DNA from: Stenotrophomonas rhizophila
GTDB lineage: Bacteria; Pseudomonadota; Gammaproteobacteria; Xanthomonadales; Xanthomonadaceae
Reading direction: 5' to 3'
Assembly (NCBI RefSeq): GCF_007667275.1
Contig: NZ_VDQT01000005.1
Span: 366,150-430,149 of the forward strand
Length of the DNA stretch: 64,000 nt
The notes under the pieces were generated by a model. That model searched no databases. It was not told where the DNA came from and saw nothing but the letters and a program-made list of their open reading frames with translations. The position numbers and the translations under genes were made by a program. Every line of letters starts with the position of its first letter. The stretch's first letter is position 1. Shown here in pieces: positions 35,398 to 43,453 of the stretch.

Positions 35398-35957
35398 AAT
35401 GCGATCTCCAGGTGCTGCTGCAGCGCCTGCCGGGCGCGCGAAAGATGGGTTTTGACCGCGCCTTCGCTGCAGCCCATGGCCGCTGCGGTGGTGGCGCCGT
35501 CGAGCTGCTGCAGCACGCGCAGGGTGAAGGCTTCGCGCTGGCGTGCAGGCAACTCACGCAATGCCCTGACCAGCGCGGTGTACTGATCGCGCTGCTCATG
35601 CGCCTGGGCCGGGCCCGGGCCGGGGTCGGCCCAGTCGATGTCGTGGTCGCCGGCCAGGTCGTCGCTGCTGCGCCAGAACCGCAGCCGGAAGCCGCGGCGG
35701 CGCTGCAGGTCGACCACGCGGCGGCGCAGGATGCTCCAGAACAGCGGCGACCACTCGCCGGCGGGTTTGTCGCGGTAGGCCAGCATGCGCAGCATCGCGT
35801 CCTGCACCGCGTCCAGCGCATCGTCGCGCTGGCGCAGGCCGGCCTCGGCGAAGCGGAAGGCACGGGGCCCGATCCCGGCCAGGAACGCGTCCAGCGACAC
35901 CGGCAGCGCGGCGTCGACATCGTCGGGCAGGGTCGGCAGGGAAGGGCTCACCAGCAC
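35394..35957 (-). CDS. ECF-type RNA polymerase sigma factor
   Basis: 187 aa. Region 2 spans about residues 30-95 (AFRFAEAGLRQRDDALDAVQ ... LFWSILRRRVVDLQRRR) and region 4 about 130-182 (LRELPARQREAFTLRVLQQ ... GCSEGAVKTHLSRARQAL). There is an acidic low-complexity linker. Its gene overlaps the membrane protein gene by four bases and is divergent from pntAb with 130 bp between starts. The regulated promoters cannot be told from this window. Confidence 0.92.
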   Translation of the reverse strand: MLVSPSLPTLPDDVDAALPVSLDAFLAGIGPRAFRFAEAGLRQRDDALDAVQDAMLRMLAYRDKPAGEWSPLFWSILRRRVVDLQRRRGFRLRFWRSSDDLAGDHDIDWADPGPGPAQAHEQRDQYTALVRALRELPARQREAFTLRVLQQLDGATTAAAMGCSEGAVKTHLSRARQALQQHLEIAL

Positions 35958-36087
35958 AGGGTAGCGCTCGCGCAGGAGGGATACGGTGAGAACGCATCGG
36001 CGTGGCGTCGGTTGACGTCGCTGCAGATCGGTTCAGCGCATGGTTATGATGCACGGGACGGGATGACCGCCTGGAAGAGGGACTGCA

Positions 36088-36396
36088 ATGAGCGACGGGT
36101 TCGTGGCGTTGTACATCTTCATGCTGGCCGCGATCGCGGGCCACGTGATCATTTCGCGGGTGCCGGTGATCCTGCATACCCCCCTGATGTCCGGGTCCAA
36201 CTTCATCCACGGCATCGTGCTGATCGGGGCCATGGTGGTGCTGGGCCACGCGCAGACCCCGCTGGAGAAGATCATCGGCTTCATCGCCGTGGTGCTCGGC
36301 GCGGGCAACGCGGCCGGTGGCTACGTGGTGACCGAACGCATGCTGGACATGTTCAAGCCCAGCCAGAAGCGCGACGCCGGGGAGAAGGCGCCTTGA
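36088..36396 (+). CDS. pntAb: NAD(P) transhydrogenase subunit alpha part 2
   Basis: 102-aa membrane subunit with three to four hydrophobic helices (FVALYIFMLAAIAGHVIISRV; FIHGIVLIGAMVVLGHA; IIGFIAVVLGAGNAAGGYVV), forming half of the proton channel with PntB. The start has an AGAGGG site. The stop overlaps the TTG start of pntB. Confidence 0.95.
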   Translation: MSDGFVALYIFMLAAIAGHVIISRVPVILHTPLMSGSNFIHGIVLIGAMVVLGHAQTPLEKIIGFIAVVLGAGNAAGGYVVTERMLDMFKPSQKRDAGEKAP

Positions 36397-37847
36397 ACGT
36401 CTCCACCGCGCAACTGCTGCAGTGGCTGGTACAGGTGAGCTACCTGGTCGCCGCCACCCTGTTCCTGCTCGGCCTGCAGCGCATGGCCTCGCCGATGACC
36501 GCGCGCAGCGGCATCCGCTGGGCCGGGCTGGGCATGCTGATCGCCACGGTGGCGACCTTCTTCCTGCCCGACCTGCACAACGTGCCGCTGATCCTGGCGG
36601 CGGTGGCCATCGGTACCGGCGTGGCCTGGTGGTCGGCCAAGCGCGTGGCGATCACCGACATGCCGCAGATGGTGGCGCTGTACAACGGCATGGGTGGCGG
36701 CTCGGCGGCTGCGATCGGTGCGGTCGAACTGCTGCGTTTCTCGTTCCTGGTGAATCGCGATACCACCCACTGGAGCGAGCAGGCCATCGCCGAACTGGCC
36801 GCCCGGCAGCCGTCGACGACGGTGCTGGCGCTGGCCATCATCGGTTCGGCGATCGGTGCGGTGTCGCTGTCCGGTTCGATCATCGCCTGGGCCAAGCTTG
36901 ACGGCCGCCTGGACCGGCGCGTCACCTTCCCCGGCCAACAGGTGTTCAACCTGGTGGTGGCGGTGGCGGTGGTCGGGCTGGGGATCTGGGCGGCGGTGAG
37001 CCTGAGTCCGGTGGCGATCATCGGCTTCTTCGTGGTGGCGTTGGCGCTGGGCGTGCTGATGACGCTGCCGATCGGCGGCGCGGACATGCCGGTGGTGATT
37101 TCGCTGTACAACGCGTTCACCGGCCTGGCGGTGGCCTTCGAAGGCTATGTGCTGGGCAATGAGGCATTGATCATCGCCGGCATGATGGTCGGTGCGGCCG
37201 GCATCCTGCTGACCCGGCTGATGGCCAAGGCGATGAACCGGCCGATCAGCGGTGTGCTGTTCTCCAACTTCGGCGGCGGTGGCGCCGCACAGGAGATCAC
37301 CGGCGCGCAGAAGCCGATCGAGGCCAGTGACGTGGCCGCGCTGATGGCGTTCGCCGAGCGCGTGGTGATCGTGCCCGGCTATGGCATGGCGGTGGCCCAG
37401 GCCCAGCACAAGGTGTGGGAACTGGCGCAGCGGCTGATCGAGCGTGGGATCAAGGTGAAGTTCGCGATCCACCCGGTGGCCGGGCGTATGCCCGGCCACA
37501 TGAACGTCCTGCTGGCCGAAGCCGGGGTGCCGTATGACCTGATCGCCGACATGGACGACATCAACCCCGAATTCCCCAACACCGACGTGGCACTGGTGAT
37601 CGGCGCCAACGACGTGGTCAACCCGGTGGCGCGCACCGACCCGGCCAGCCCGATCTACGGCATGCCGATCCTGGACGTGGTGAACGCGCGCAACGTGGTG
37701 GTGATCAAGCGCGGCAAGGGCACCGGCTTTGCCGGCATCGAAAACGCGCTGTTCTATGCCGACAACGCGCGCATGCTGTACGGCGACGGGGCCGGGGCGG
37801 CGAGCGCGTTGGTCAGTGAATTGAAGGCCCTCGACGGCGGGCATTGA
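36393..37847 (+). CDS. pntB: NAD(P) transhydrogenase subunit beta
   Basis: 484 aa. N-terminal membrane domain of eight or nine helices and a C-terminal NADP(H)-binding domain III (VVIVPGYGMAVAQAQHKVWEL; VALVIGANDVVNPVARTD). The start is a TTG at 36393 inside the pntAb stop (TTGA) with GGAGAAGG upstream; no in-frame ATG preserves the first helix. Completes the pntAa/pntAb/pntB enzyme, which uses proton-motive force to make NADPH. Followed 12 bp later by a REP array. Confidence 0.94.
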   Translation: MNVSTAQLLQWLVQVSYLVAATLFLLGLQRMASPMTARSGIRWAGLGMLIATVATFFLPDLHNVPLILAAVAIGTGVAWWSAKRVAITDMPQMVALYNGMGGGSAAAIGAVELLRFSFLVNRDTTHWSEQAIAELAARQPSTTVLALAIIGSAIGAVSLSGSIIAWAKLDGRLDRRVTFPGQQVFNLVVAVAVVGLGIWAAVSLSPVAIIGFFVVALALGVLMTLPIGGADMPVVISLYNAFTGLAVAFEGYVLGNEALIIAGMMVGAAGILLTRLMAKAMNRPISGVLFSNFGGGGAAQEITGAQKPIEASDVAALMAFAERVVIVPGYGMAVAQAQHKVWELAQRLIERGIKVKFAIHPVAGRMPGHMNVLLAEAGVPYDLIADMDDINPEFPNTDVALVIGANDVVNPVARTDPASPIYGMPILDVVNARNVVVIKRGKGTGFAGIENALFYADNARMLYGDGAGAASALVSELKALDGGH

Positions 37848-37859
37848 AGGTATCCCGGG

Positions 37860-38188
37860 GTCACGACCAACGGTCGTGACCTACCAGGGAGTGCACACCT
37901 GCCGGTAGGTCACGACCGTTGGTCGTGACGAATCAGGCGCAGCAGGCGGCCCTGCCGGTGGGTCACGACCGTTGGTCGTGACGAAGGCGCAGCAGTCGGC
38001 CCTGCCGGTAGGTCACGACCGTTGGTCGTGACGAAGGCGCAGCAGGCACACCTGCCGGTAGGTCACGACCGTCGGTCGTGACGAATCAGGCGCAGCAGTG
38101 ACACCTGCCGGTAGGTCACGACCGTTGGTCGTGACGAATCAGGCGCAGCAGGCACACCTGCCGGTAGGTCACGACCGTTGGTCGTGAC
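37860..38188. repeat. Seven-copy REP array after pntB
   Basis: One inverted copy (37860-37884) and six direct copies starting at 37905, 37958, 38008, 38058, 38111 and 38164, all of the GTAGGTCACGACCGTTGG type. Copy 37958 has a GTGG head; 38058 has GTCGG in the loop. Spacers are near-identical and alternate between two lengths (25 and 28 bp) by a 3-bp indel, giving periods of 50 or 53 bp. It fills the gap between convergent pntB and a small membrane protein. Confidence 0.95.
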
Positions 38189-38192
38189 GCCC

Positions 38193-38612
38193 TCACCGCG
38201 CGATCCACCACCCAACCACCAGGCCCACGCCCAGCCACAGCCACTCGGCTGCCCCGTTGGCCAGCTGGATCAGCGTCGCCGCCATGAACGGCCCCATGCG
38301 CAACGCTGAATTCCACGGGTCCAGCCCCATCGAGCCGCCCAGGTAGGCCGAAGCGATGCCCCAGTTGGCCGCCAGCGCCACCAGCAGGGTACCGGCGACC
38401 GTCAATCCGACCCGCAGCGGTCCGGCCCGCAGTTTGCCCAGACGCAGCATGAAACCCAGCTCCAGCGCGGCCAGGACGGCCATCCAGCCGGCCTGGCGAC
38501 CACTCAGCAATGCGATGACCAACCAGGCCAGCGTGGCCGTGACGATTCCAAGCAGCAGCAGGGGGGACCAGACCCAGGCAAGGGACCGGGCGGACGCAGA
38601 GGTGGGCGGCAT
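38193..38612 (-). CDS. Small membrane protein of unknown function
   Basis: 139 aa with four hydrophobic segments (VWSPLLLLGIVTATLAWLVI; WMAVLAALELGFML; VGLTVAGTLLVALAANWGIA; LWLGVGLVVGWWIA). Start at 38612 with AAAGGAA upstream. No family recognised. The stop lies 5 bp after the last REP of the array. Divergent from sufT with about 117 bp between starts. Confidence 0.75.
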   Translation of the reverse strand: MPPTSASARSLAWVWSPLLLLGIVTATLAWLVIALLSGRQAGWMAVLAALELGFMLRLGKLRAGPLRVGLTVAGTLLVALAANWGIASAYLGGSMGLDPWNSALRMGPFMAATLIQLANGAAEWLWLGVGLVVGWWIAR

Positions 38613-38729
38613 GCAGTGTTCCTTTCGATGCCCACAGGATACCGGCTTGCGGGGTGACCGGCGCGTGGGCGGCCACTGGGCTAAAATGGACACCTTGCGG
38701 GAATTGGCCGCGACCCCATATCGATCCAC

Positions 38730-39281
38730 ATGTACTCCCGTAGCAGCGAACCCGTCCACTTCGAACGCGACTGCGAGGCCGTCATGGTCCCGCAGGGCGA
38801 AACGGTCACCCTGCCTGCCGGCAGCTACGGGTACATCACCCAGGCGCTGGGCGGCAGCTATACCGTGTTCGTCGAAGGCAATCTGTTCCGCATCGCCGGC
38901 AAGGATGGCGACGCCATCGGCAAGGAAGCGCCGCCGGCGCTGGAACTGCCCGCCGACGCCTCCGACGAGGAGGTCGAAAAGCTGGTGTGGCAGCAGCTGC
39001 GCACCTGTTTCGACCCCGAGATCCCGTTCAACATCGTCGACCTCGGCCTGGTCTATGAGGTGGAGCTCAAGCACCTGGACGACGGCCAGCGCGAGGTCGA
39101 TGTCACCATGACCCTGACCGCGCCCGGCTGCGGCATGGGCGGCATCCTGGTCGATGACGTGCGCAGCAAGCTGGAAATGATCCCGACCGTCGCCGAGGCC
39201 GATGTCGAACTGGTGTTCGACCCGCCGTGGGGCAAGCACATGATGTCCGAAGCCGCCCGGCTCGAAACCGGCATGCTGTAA
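38730..39281 (+). CDS. sufT: SufT-type Fe-S cluster assembly protein (DUF59)
   Basis: 183 aa. An N-terminal region unique to SufT (VMVPQGETVTLPAGSYGYIT) and a C-terminal MIP18/DUF59 domain (about 85-170) with the conserved cysteine in TAPGCGMGGILVDDVR and the FDPPWG end motif. Helps Fe-S maturation in relatives. It lies 37 bp upstream of ilvE. No other suf gene is in the window. Confidence 0.9.
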   Translation: MYSRSSEPVHFERDCEAVMVPQGETVTLPAGSYGYITQALGGSYTVFVEGNLFRIAGKDGDAIGKEAPPALELPADASDEEVEKLVWQQLRTCFDPEIPFNIVDLGLVYEVELKHLDDGQREVDVTMTLTAPGCGMGGILVDDVRSKLEMIPTVAEADVELVFDPPWGKHMMSEAARLETGML

Positions 39282-39318
39282 TTGATGCGTACCCCGTAAC
39301 CAGAACAGGAATCATCCG

Positions 39319-40416
39319 GTGTCCCAGTCTTCCGTGAGCTTCACCACCACCCGTTCCGCCCAGCCGCGCAGCAGCGACGAGCGTGATCGCATCCTCGCCG
39401 CGCCGGGTTTTGGTCTGCATTTCACCGACCACATGGTGGAAGTACGCTGGGACAAGGACACCGGCTGGCACGACGCCAGCGTGCGCCCGTACGGCCCGCT
39501 GCAGCTGGACCCGGCCGCCGCGGTGCTGCATTACGGCCAGGAGATCTTCGAAGGCATCAAGGCCTACCGCCACGCCGACGGCTCGATCTGGACCTTCCGC
39601 CCGGACGCCAATGGCCGCCGCCTGCAGCGTTCGGCGCAGCGCCTGGCGCTGCCGGAGCTGCCGGTGGACATCTTCGTCGAATCGCTGCGCCAGCTGATCG
39701 CGGTGGATGCCAGCTGGGTGCCGTCGGCCGACGAATCCAGCCTGTACTTCCGTCCGTTCATGATCGGCGATGAAGCCTTCCTGGGCGTGCGCGGCGCGCA
39801 GAAGGCCGGCTACTACGTGATCGCCAGCCCGGCCGGCCCCTACTTCGCCAAGGGCGTGGCGCCGGTGGCGATCTGGCTGTCGACCGAATATGCGCGTGCG
39901 GCCAAGGGCGGCACCGGCGCGGCCAAGTGCGGTGGCAACTACGCCGCCTCGCTGCTGCCGCAGCAGAAGGCGCAGGCCCAGGGCTGCTCGCAGGTGCTGT
40001 TCCTGGATCCGGTTGAAGGCAAATACCTGGAAGAACTGGGTGGCATGAATGTGTTCCTGGTCTACAAGGACGGCACCCTGGTGACCCCGGAGCTGTCTGG
40101 CAGCATCCTGGAAGGCATCACCCGCGAAAGCATCCTGCAGCTTGCCCGCGACCGCGGCATGAAGGTCGAAGAGCGCAAGGTCAGCATCGACGAGTGGAAG
40201 CAGGGCGTGGCCTCCGGCGAGATCGCCGAAGTGTTCGCCTGCGGCACCGCCGCCGTGGTGACCCCGATCGGCCAGCTGAAGGGTGAAGGCTTCTCGGTGG
40301 GCGACCTCGGCGCCCCGGCCGGCGAAGTGACGATGTCGCTGCGCAAGGAGCTGACCGACATCCAGTACGGCCGCCTGCCGGATCGCCATGGCTGGCTGGT
40401 GCGCCTGGACGGCTGA
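39319..40416 (+). CDS. ilvE: Branched-chain amino acid aminotransferase
   Basis: PLP-dependent transamination of leucine, isoleucine and valine. 365 aa, the longer eukaryote-like BCAT type: LHYGQEIFEGIKAYRHADGS, the PLP lysine in AAKCGGNYAASL, and EVFACGTAAVVTPIG. Translation starts at GTG 39319; no in-frame ATG lies close by. Followed by a strong terminator 24 bp after the stop. Confidence 0.96.
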   Translation: MSQSSVSFTTTRSAQPRSSDERDRILAAPGFGLHFTDHMVEVRWDKDTGWHDASVRPYGPLQLDPAAAVLHYGQEIFEGIKAYRHADGSIWTFRPDANGRRLQRSAQRLALPELPVDIFVESLRQLIAVDASWVPSADESSLYFRPFMIGDEAFLGVRGAQKAGYYVIASPAGPYFAKGVAPVAIWLSTEYARAAKGGTGAAKCGGNYAASLLPQQKAQAQGCSQVLFLDPVEGKYLEELGGMNVFLVYKDGTLVTPELSGSILEGITRESILQLARDRGMKVEERKVSIDEWKQGVASGEIAEVFACGTAAVVTPIGQLKGEGFSVGDLGAPAGEVTMSLRKELTDIQYGRLPDRHGWLVRLDG

Positions 40417-40440
40417 TCCCGGCAGACATCGCATGCATCC

Positions 40441-40472
40441 AAGGCCCGCCTGGCAACAGGCGGGCCTTTTTC
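40441..40472 (+). terminator. Intrinsic terminator of ilvE
   Basis: AAGGCCCGCCTG and its complement CAGGCGGGCCTT around GCAA, then a T-run. Ends the sufT-ilvE direction of transcription. Confidence 0.95.
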
Positions 40473-40489
40473 ATGGCCGTCGGACAGGT

Positions 40490-40627
40490 ACAGCCACGCA
40501 GGGCGTGGCGCTACCAATCAAGCCGCTGCCTACCCGGTAGAGCCACGCCCTGCGTGGCTGGCACACCTGCCGCGCCCCCCGCATGGCTCGCACACCTGCC
40601 GCGTAGAGCCACGCCCTGCGTGGCTGG
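40490..40627. repeat. Cluster of three SMAG-type REPs
   Basis: Minus-strand copy at 40490-40514 and two plus-strand copies at 40537-40561 and 40603-40627, all GTAG plus GCCACGC / GCGTGGC. Between the last two, the segment GCACACCTGCCGCG is duplicated around a CATGGCTCG remnant, suggesting a fourth copy that lost its body. Confidence 0.9.
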
Positions 40628-41002
40628 CGTGCCGCTGGGTCCGTCCTCTGAAACGATCCAAACCCCGCTAACCCGTTGTTGCGCAAGTAATGTCTTGCCG
40701 TTGACGCACGAGACAGTGACGCAGGACACGAATTACATCCGCAATGACCGTTCCCCTACCGCCCCATTCCTTCACATTCACAAACCTTTGACCCGGAAAG
40801 TCTCAGATCGAACTTTTCACAACCCTGAAAGCGGGCTGAAACATTGTTGCAGCGGGGCCGAACCACTAGCGTCCGGGATCGGGCGGTTACACAGGGGAAA
40901 CCGATCCGTCTTCCAGGTTCGATTCAAGCCATCTGTCTCCAGCGACGGATCGAACCGACTTTCGCCGCATCGACGGCTCCTCTCGACTTAAAGGGAATTC
41001 CG
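40628..41002 (+). promoter_or_regulatory. Long leader/upstream region of the S8 protease gene
   Basis: 375 bp without a gene. It holds a 19-bp interrupted dyad GCTGAAACATTGTTGCAGC (40835-40853; one central mismatch) and AT-richer stretches rich in TTCACA/TCACAA. An AAGGGAATT site precedes the ATG. Secreted proteases of this group are usually regulated by cell density or nutrient state; no specific factor site was recognised. Confidence 0.5.
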
Positions 41003-42742
41003 ATGTCTAACGATCCGCAGCGTCTGCGTCAGCGTGCAGTGGTTGTACTCGGTGGTTCGGTTCTTTCGACCCTGTTGCTGGCCGCCCCGGCATTCGCCGG
41101 CGACGTGCAGCTGAGTGGCCTGGCCTCCGCGCCCACCCACCAGCGCTTCATCGTGAAGTACAAGGACGGCGCCACCGACGTGGCCACGCCGACCGCCTTG
41201 GCCAGTTCGCTCAAAGCCGCGGCGGCGGCGGTGCCGGCAGCGCAGTGGCGCGCGCTGGGCCTGCAGAAGCTGCGCACCCTGGCGATCGGTCCGACCGTGG
41301 TCAAGGCCGACCGCCCGCTGGACGTTGCCGAGTCGGAACTGCTGATGCGTCGCCTGGCCGCCGACCCGAACGTGGAATACGTGGAAGTCGACCAGCTGAT
41401 GCGCGCCACGCTGACCCCGAACGACGCACGCCTGTCCGAGCAGTGGGGCTTCGGCACCAGCAATGCCTCGATCAACGTGCGCCCGGCGTGGGACAAGGCA
41501 ACCGGCACCGGCGTGGTGGTCGCCGTGATCGACACCGGCATCACCAGCCATGCCGACCTCAACGCCAACATCCTGCCCGGCTACGATTTCATCAGCGACG
41601 CGGCGATGGCGCGCGACGGCGGCGGGCGTGACAACAACGCCAACGACGAAGGCGACTGGTACGGTGCCAATGAATGCGGCGCCGGCTATCCGGCCGCCAA
41701 TTCCAGCTGGCACGGCACCCATGTCGCCGGGACCATCGCGGCGGTGACCAACAACAGCACCGGCGTGGCCGGTACCGCCTACAACGCCAAGGTCGTGCCG
41801 GTACGCGTGCTCGGCAAGTGCGGCGGCTACACCTCCGACATCGCCGATGCGATCGTGTGGGCCTCGGGCGGCACGGTCAGCGGCGTCCCGGCCAACGCCA
41901 ACCCGGCCGAGGTGATCAACATGTCGCTGGGCGGCAGTGGCAGCTGCTCGGCCACCTACCAGAACGCGATCAATGGCGCGGTGTCGCGCGGCACCACCGT
42001 GGTGGTGGCGGCCGGCAACAGCAACACCAACGTGTCCTCGGCGGTGCCGGCCAACTGCGCCAACGTGATCGCGGTGGCGGCCACCACCTCGGCCGGCGCG
42101 CGCGCCAGCTTCTCCAACTACGGCACCGGCATCGACGTGTCGGCGCCGGGCCAGGCGATCCTGTCCACGCTAAACAGCGGCACCACGGTGCCGGGCAGCG
42201 CGTCCTACGCGTCGTACAACGGCACCTCGATGGCGGCGCCGCACGTGGCCGGCGTGGTCGCGCTGGTGCAGTCGGTCGCGCCGACCGCGCTGTCGCCGGC
42301 GGCCATTGAAACCCTGCTCAAGAACACCGCCCGGGCGCTGCCGGGCGCCTGCAGTGGCGGCTGCGGTGCGGGCATCGTCGATGCCGACGCTGCGGTGACT
42401 GCGGCGCTGGGGGGCACCAACCCGAACCCGGGCACCGGCACCCTGCAGAACAACGTGCCGGTGACCGGCCTCGGCGCGGCCAGCGGTGCGTCGCTGTCCT
42501 ACACCGTGGCGGTGCCGGCGGGTCGTTCGCAGCTGAAGGTGACCATCGCCGGCGGCAGTGGCGACGCTGACCTGTACGTGCGTTCCGGCAGCGCCCCGAC
42601 CGACACGGTCTACACCTGCCGTCCGTACCTGAGCGGCAACAACGAGACCTGCACGATCAGCGCGCCGGCGGCAGGTACCTGGCATGTGCGGGTGAAGGCG
42701 TACACCACCTTCTCCGGCGTCACCCTGACCGCGCAGTATTGA
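41003..42742 (+). CDS. Secreted subtilisin-like serine protease (S8)
   Basis: 579-aa preproenzyme resembling extracellular proteases of Stenotrophomonas/Xanthomonas (StmPr1/Prt type). Signal peptide to about residue 33 (LAAPAFA), inhibitor-type prodomain about 45-135, catalytic domain with Asp177 (VIDTG), His237 (HGTHVAG) and Ser409 (GTSMAAPHVAG), and a C-terminal PPC domain about 495-579. Several paired cysteines suggest disulfides. Upstream open frame is spurious. Probable substrate: extracellular or host protein. Ends 10 bp before a REP pair. Confidence 0.95.
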   Translation: MSNDPQRLRQRAVVVLGGSVLSTLLLAAPAFAGDVQLSGLASAPTHQRFIVKYKDGATDVATPTALASSLKAAAAAVPAAQWRALGLQKLRTLAIGPTVVKADRPLDVAESELLMRRLAADPNVEYVEVDQLMRATLTPNDARLSEQWGFGTSNASINVRPAWDKATGTGVVVAVIDTGITSHADLNANILPGYDFISDAAMARDGGGRDNNANDEGDWYGANECGAGYPAANSSWHGTHVAGTIAAVTNNSTGVAGTAYNAKVVPVRVLGKCGGYTSDIADAIVWASGGTVSGVPANANPAEVINMSLGGSGSCSATYQNAINGAVSRGTTVVVAAGNSNTNVSSAVPANCANVIAVAATTSAGARASFSNYGTGIDVSAPGQAILSTLNSGTTVPGSASYASYNGTSMAAPHVAGVVALVQSVAPTALSPAAIETLLKNTARALPGACSGGCGAGIVDADAAVTAALGGTNPNPGTGTLQNNVPVTGLGAASGASLSYTVAVPAGRSQLKVTIAGGSGDADLYVRSGSAPTDTVYTCRPYLSGNNETCTISAPAAGTWHVRVKAYTTFSGVTLTAQY

Positions 42743-42752
42743 TGTCATCGGT

Positions 42753-42807
42753 CACCCGACCAACGGTCGGGTGCTACCGGAGGTAGGTGCCGACCGTTGG
42801 TCGGCAC
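42753..42807. repeat. Inverted REP pair (BIME-like)
   Basis: Minus copy 42753-42777 (GTAGCACCCGACCGTTGG) and plus copy 42783-42807 (GTAGGTGCCGACCGTTGG), heads facing each other across 5 bp. Lies between convergent protease and asparaginase genes. Confidence 0.92.
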
Positions 42808-42813
42808 GCCCCC

Positions 42814-42840
42814 CGCGTGACGCAGTTACCGCGTCACGCG
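42814..42840 (-). terminator. Hairpin overlapping the asparaginase stop codon
   Basis: Perfect 10-bp stem CGCGTGACGC / GCGTCACGCG with loop AGTTACC. Its right arm contains the stop codon of the asparaginase gene (42834-42836). No T-run on the minus strand, so terminator function is uncertain. Confidence 0.55.
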
Positions 42841-43319
42841 TCCTCGAACCGGTTCGCGGCCACGTTCTTGCGGACGTGTTCGGGATTCCAGATGCGGCCG
42901 TTCATGGCGATGTACACGCCCGGCTGCAGCGACTGCACCGCACCGATCGCGCAGCCGATGTTGAACTCGGCGTCCGAACCGCGGAAGCGGGCCGGGCTGA
43001 GCGCGCCGGTCATCACGATGGTCTTGTCCGGAATGCTCTTGAGCACGCGGCCGGTCTGCACCATCGAGTCCGTGCCGTGGGTCACCAGCACGTGGCGGGT
43101 CGGCTGCGCGGCGATCGTGGCGCGGATCAGTTCGCGGTCTTCGTCGCTGATGTGCAGCGAGTCCTTGCGCAGGATCGGGATCACGTTGAAACGGAAGGTC
43201 ACGCCCAGCTCGCGCAGGATCATCCCGATCTGCGGATCGCCGATCTGGTAGTCCGACTTGTCATCGAAGTAGATCTTGTCGATCGTGCCACCGGTGGTGA
43301 TGATCAGTAGTTCTTCCAT
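42834..43319 (-). CDS. Short asparaginase-domain protein
   Basis: 161 aa covering only the N-terminal domain of L-asparaginases (~330 aa). Both active-site threonine motifs remain: ITTGGTID (Thr12) and the later VTHGTDSMVQTGR, plus VMTGALSPARF. The C-terminal domain, which completes the active site in dimers, is absent. The frame is intact with a clear start, so it is probably a real short family rather than a pseudogene; activity is uncertain. Confidence 0.85.
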   Translation of the reverse strand: MEELLIITTGGTIDKIYFDDKSDYQIGDPQIGMILRELGVTFRFNVIPILRKDSLHISDEDRELIRATIAAQPTRHVLVTHGTDSMVQTGRVLKSIPDKTIVMTGALSPARFRGSDAEFNIGCAIGAVQSLQPGVYIAMNGRIWNPEHVRKNVAANRFEDA

Positions 43320-43428
43320 TGCAGCAATCCTGGTTGACGGTTGAGCCGCGCGACAGTGGCCGCGCAAGGTGCACATGATACGGCGACGAGCTCGGCAGCG
43401 CCGGCTGTCGGCCCGCTCATGGACCGCC

Positions 43429-43453
43429 TGGGCCGGCCAACGGCCGGCGCTAC
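43429..43453 (-). repeat. SMAG-type REP whose head supplies a stop codon
   Basis: Minus-strand 25-bp palindrome starting GTAGCGCCGGCCGTTGG. TAG at 43450-43452 is the stop codon of the DUF2069 gene. Confidence 0.9.

Noticed and set aside
35268..36392. Long in-frame 5' extension of pntB
   Set aside because: It runs through the sigma factor cluster and pntAb in another frame. The TTG at 36393 with GGAGAAGG and the pntAb overlap explain the real start.
37905..38188. CRISPR array
   Set aside because: Regular repeats, but the 25-28 bp spacers are near-identical and the repeat is a GTAG REP palindrome; no cas genes.
42834..43319. Asparaginase as a frameshifted pseudogene
   Set aside because: No remnant of the C-terminal domain is seen downstream in any frame before the REP pair; start and stop are clean, so it is kept as a short gene.
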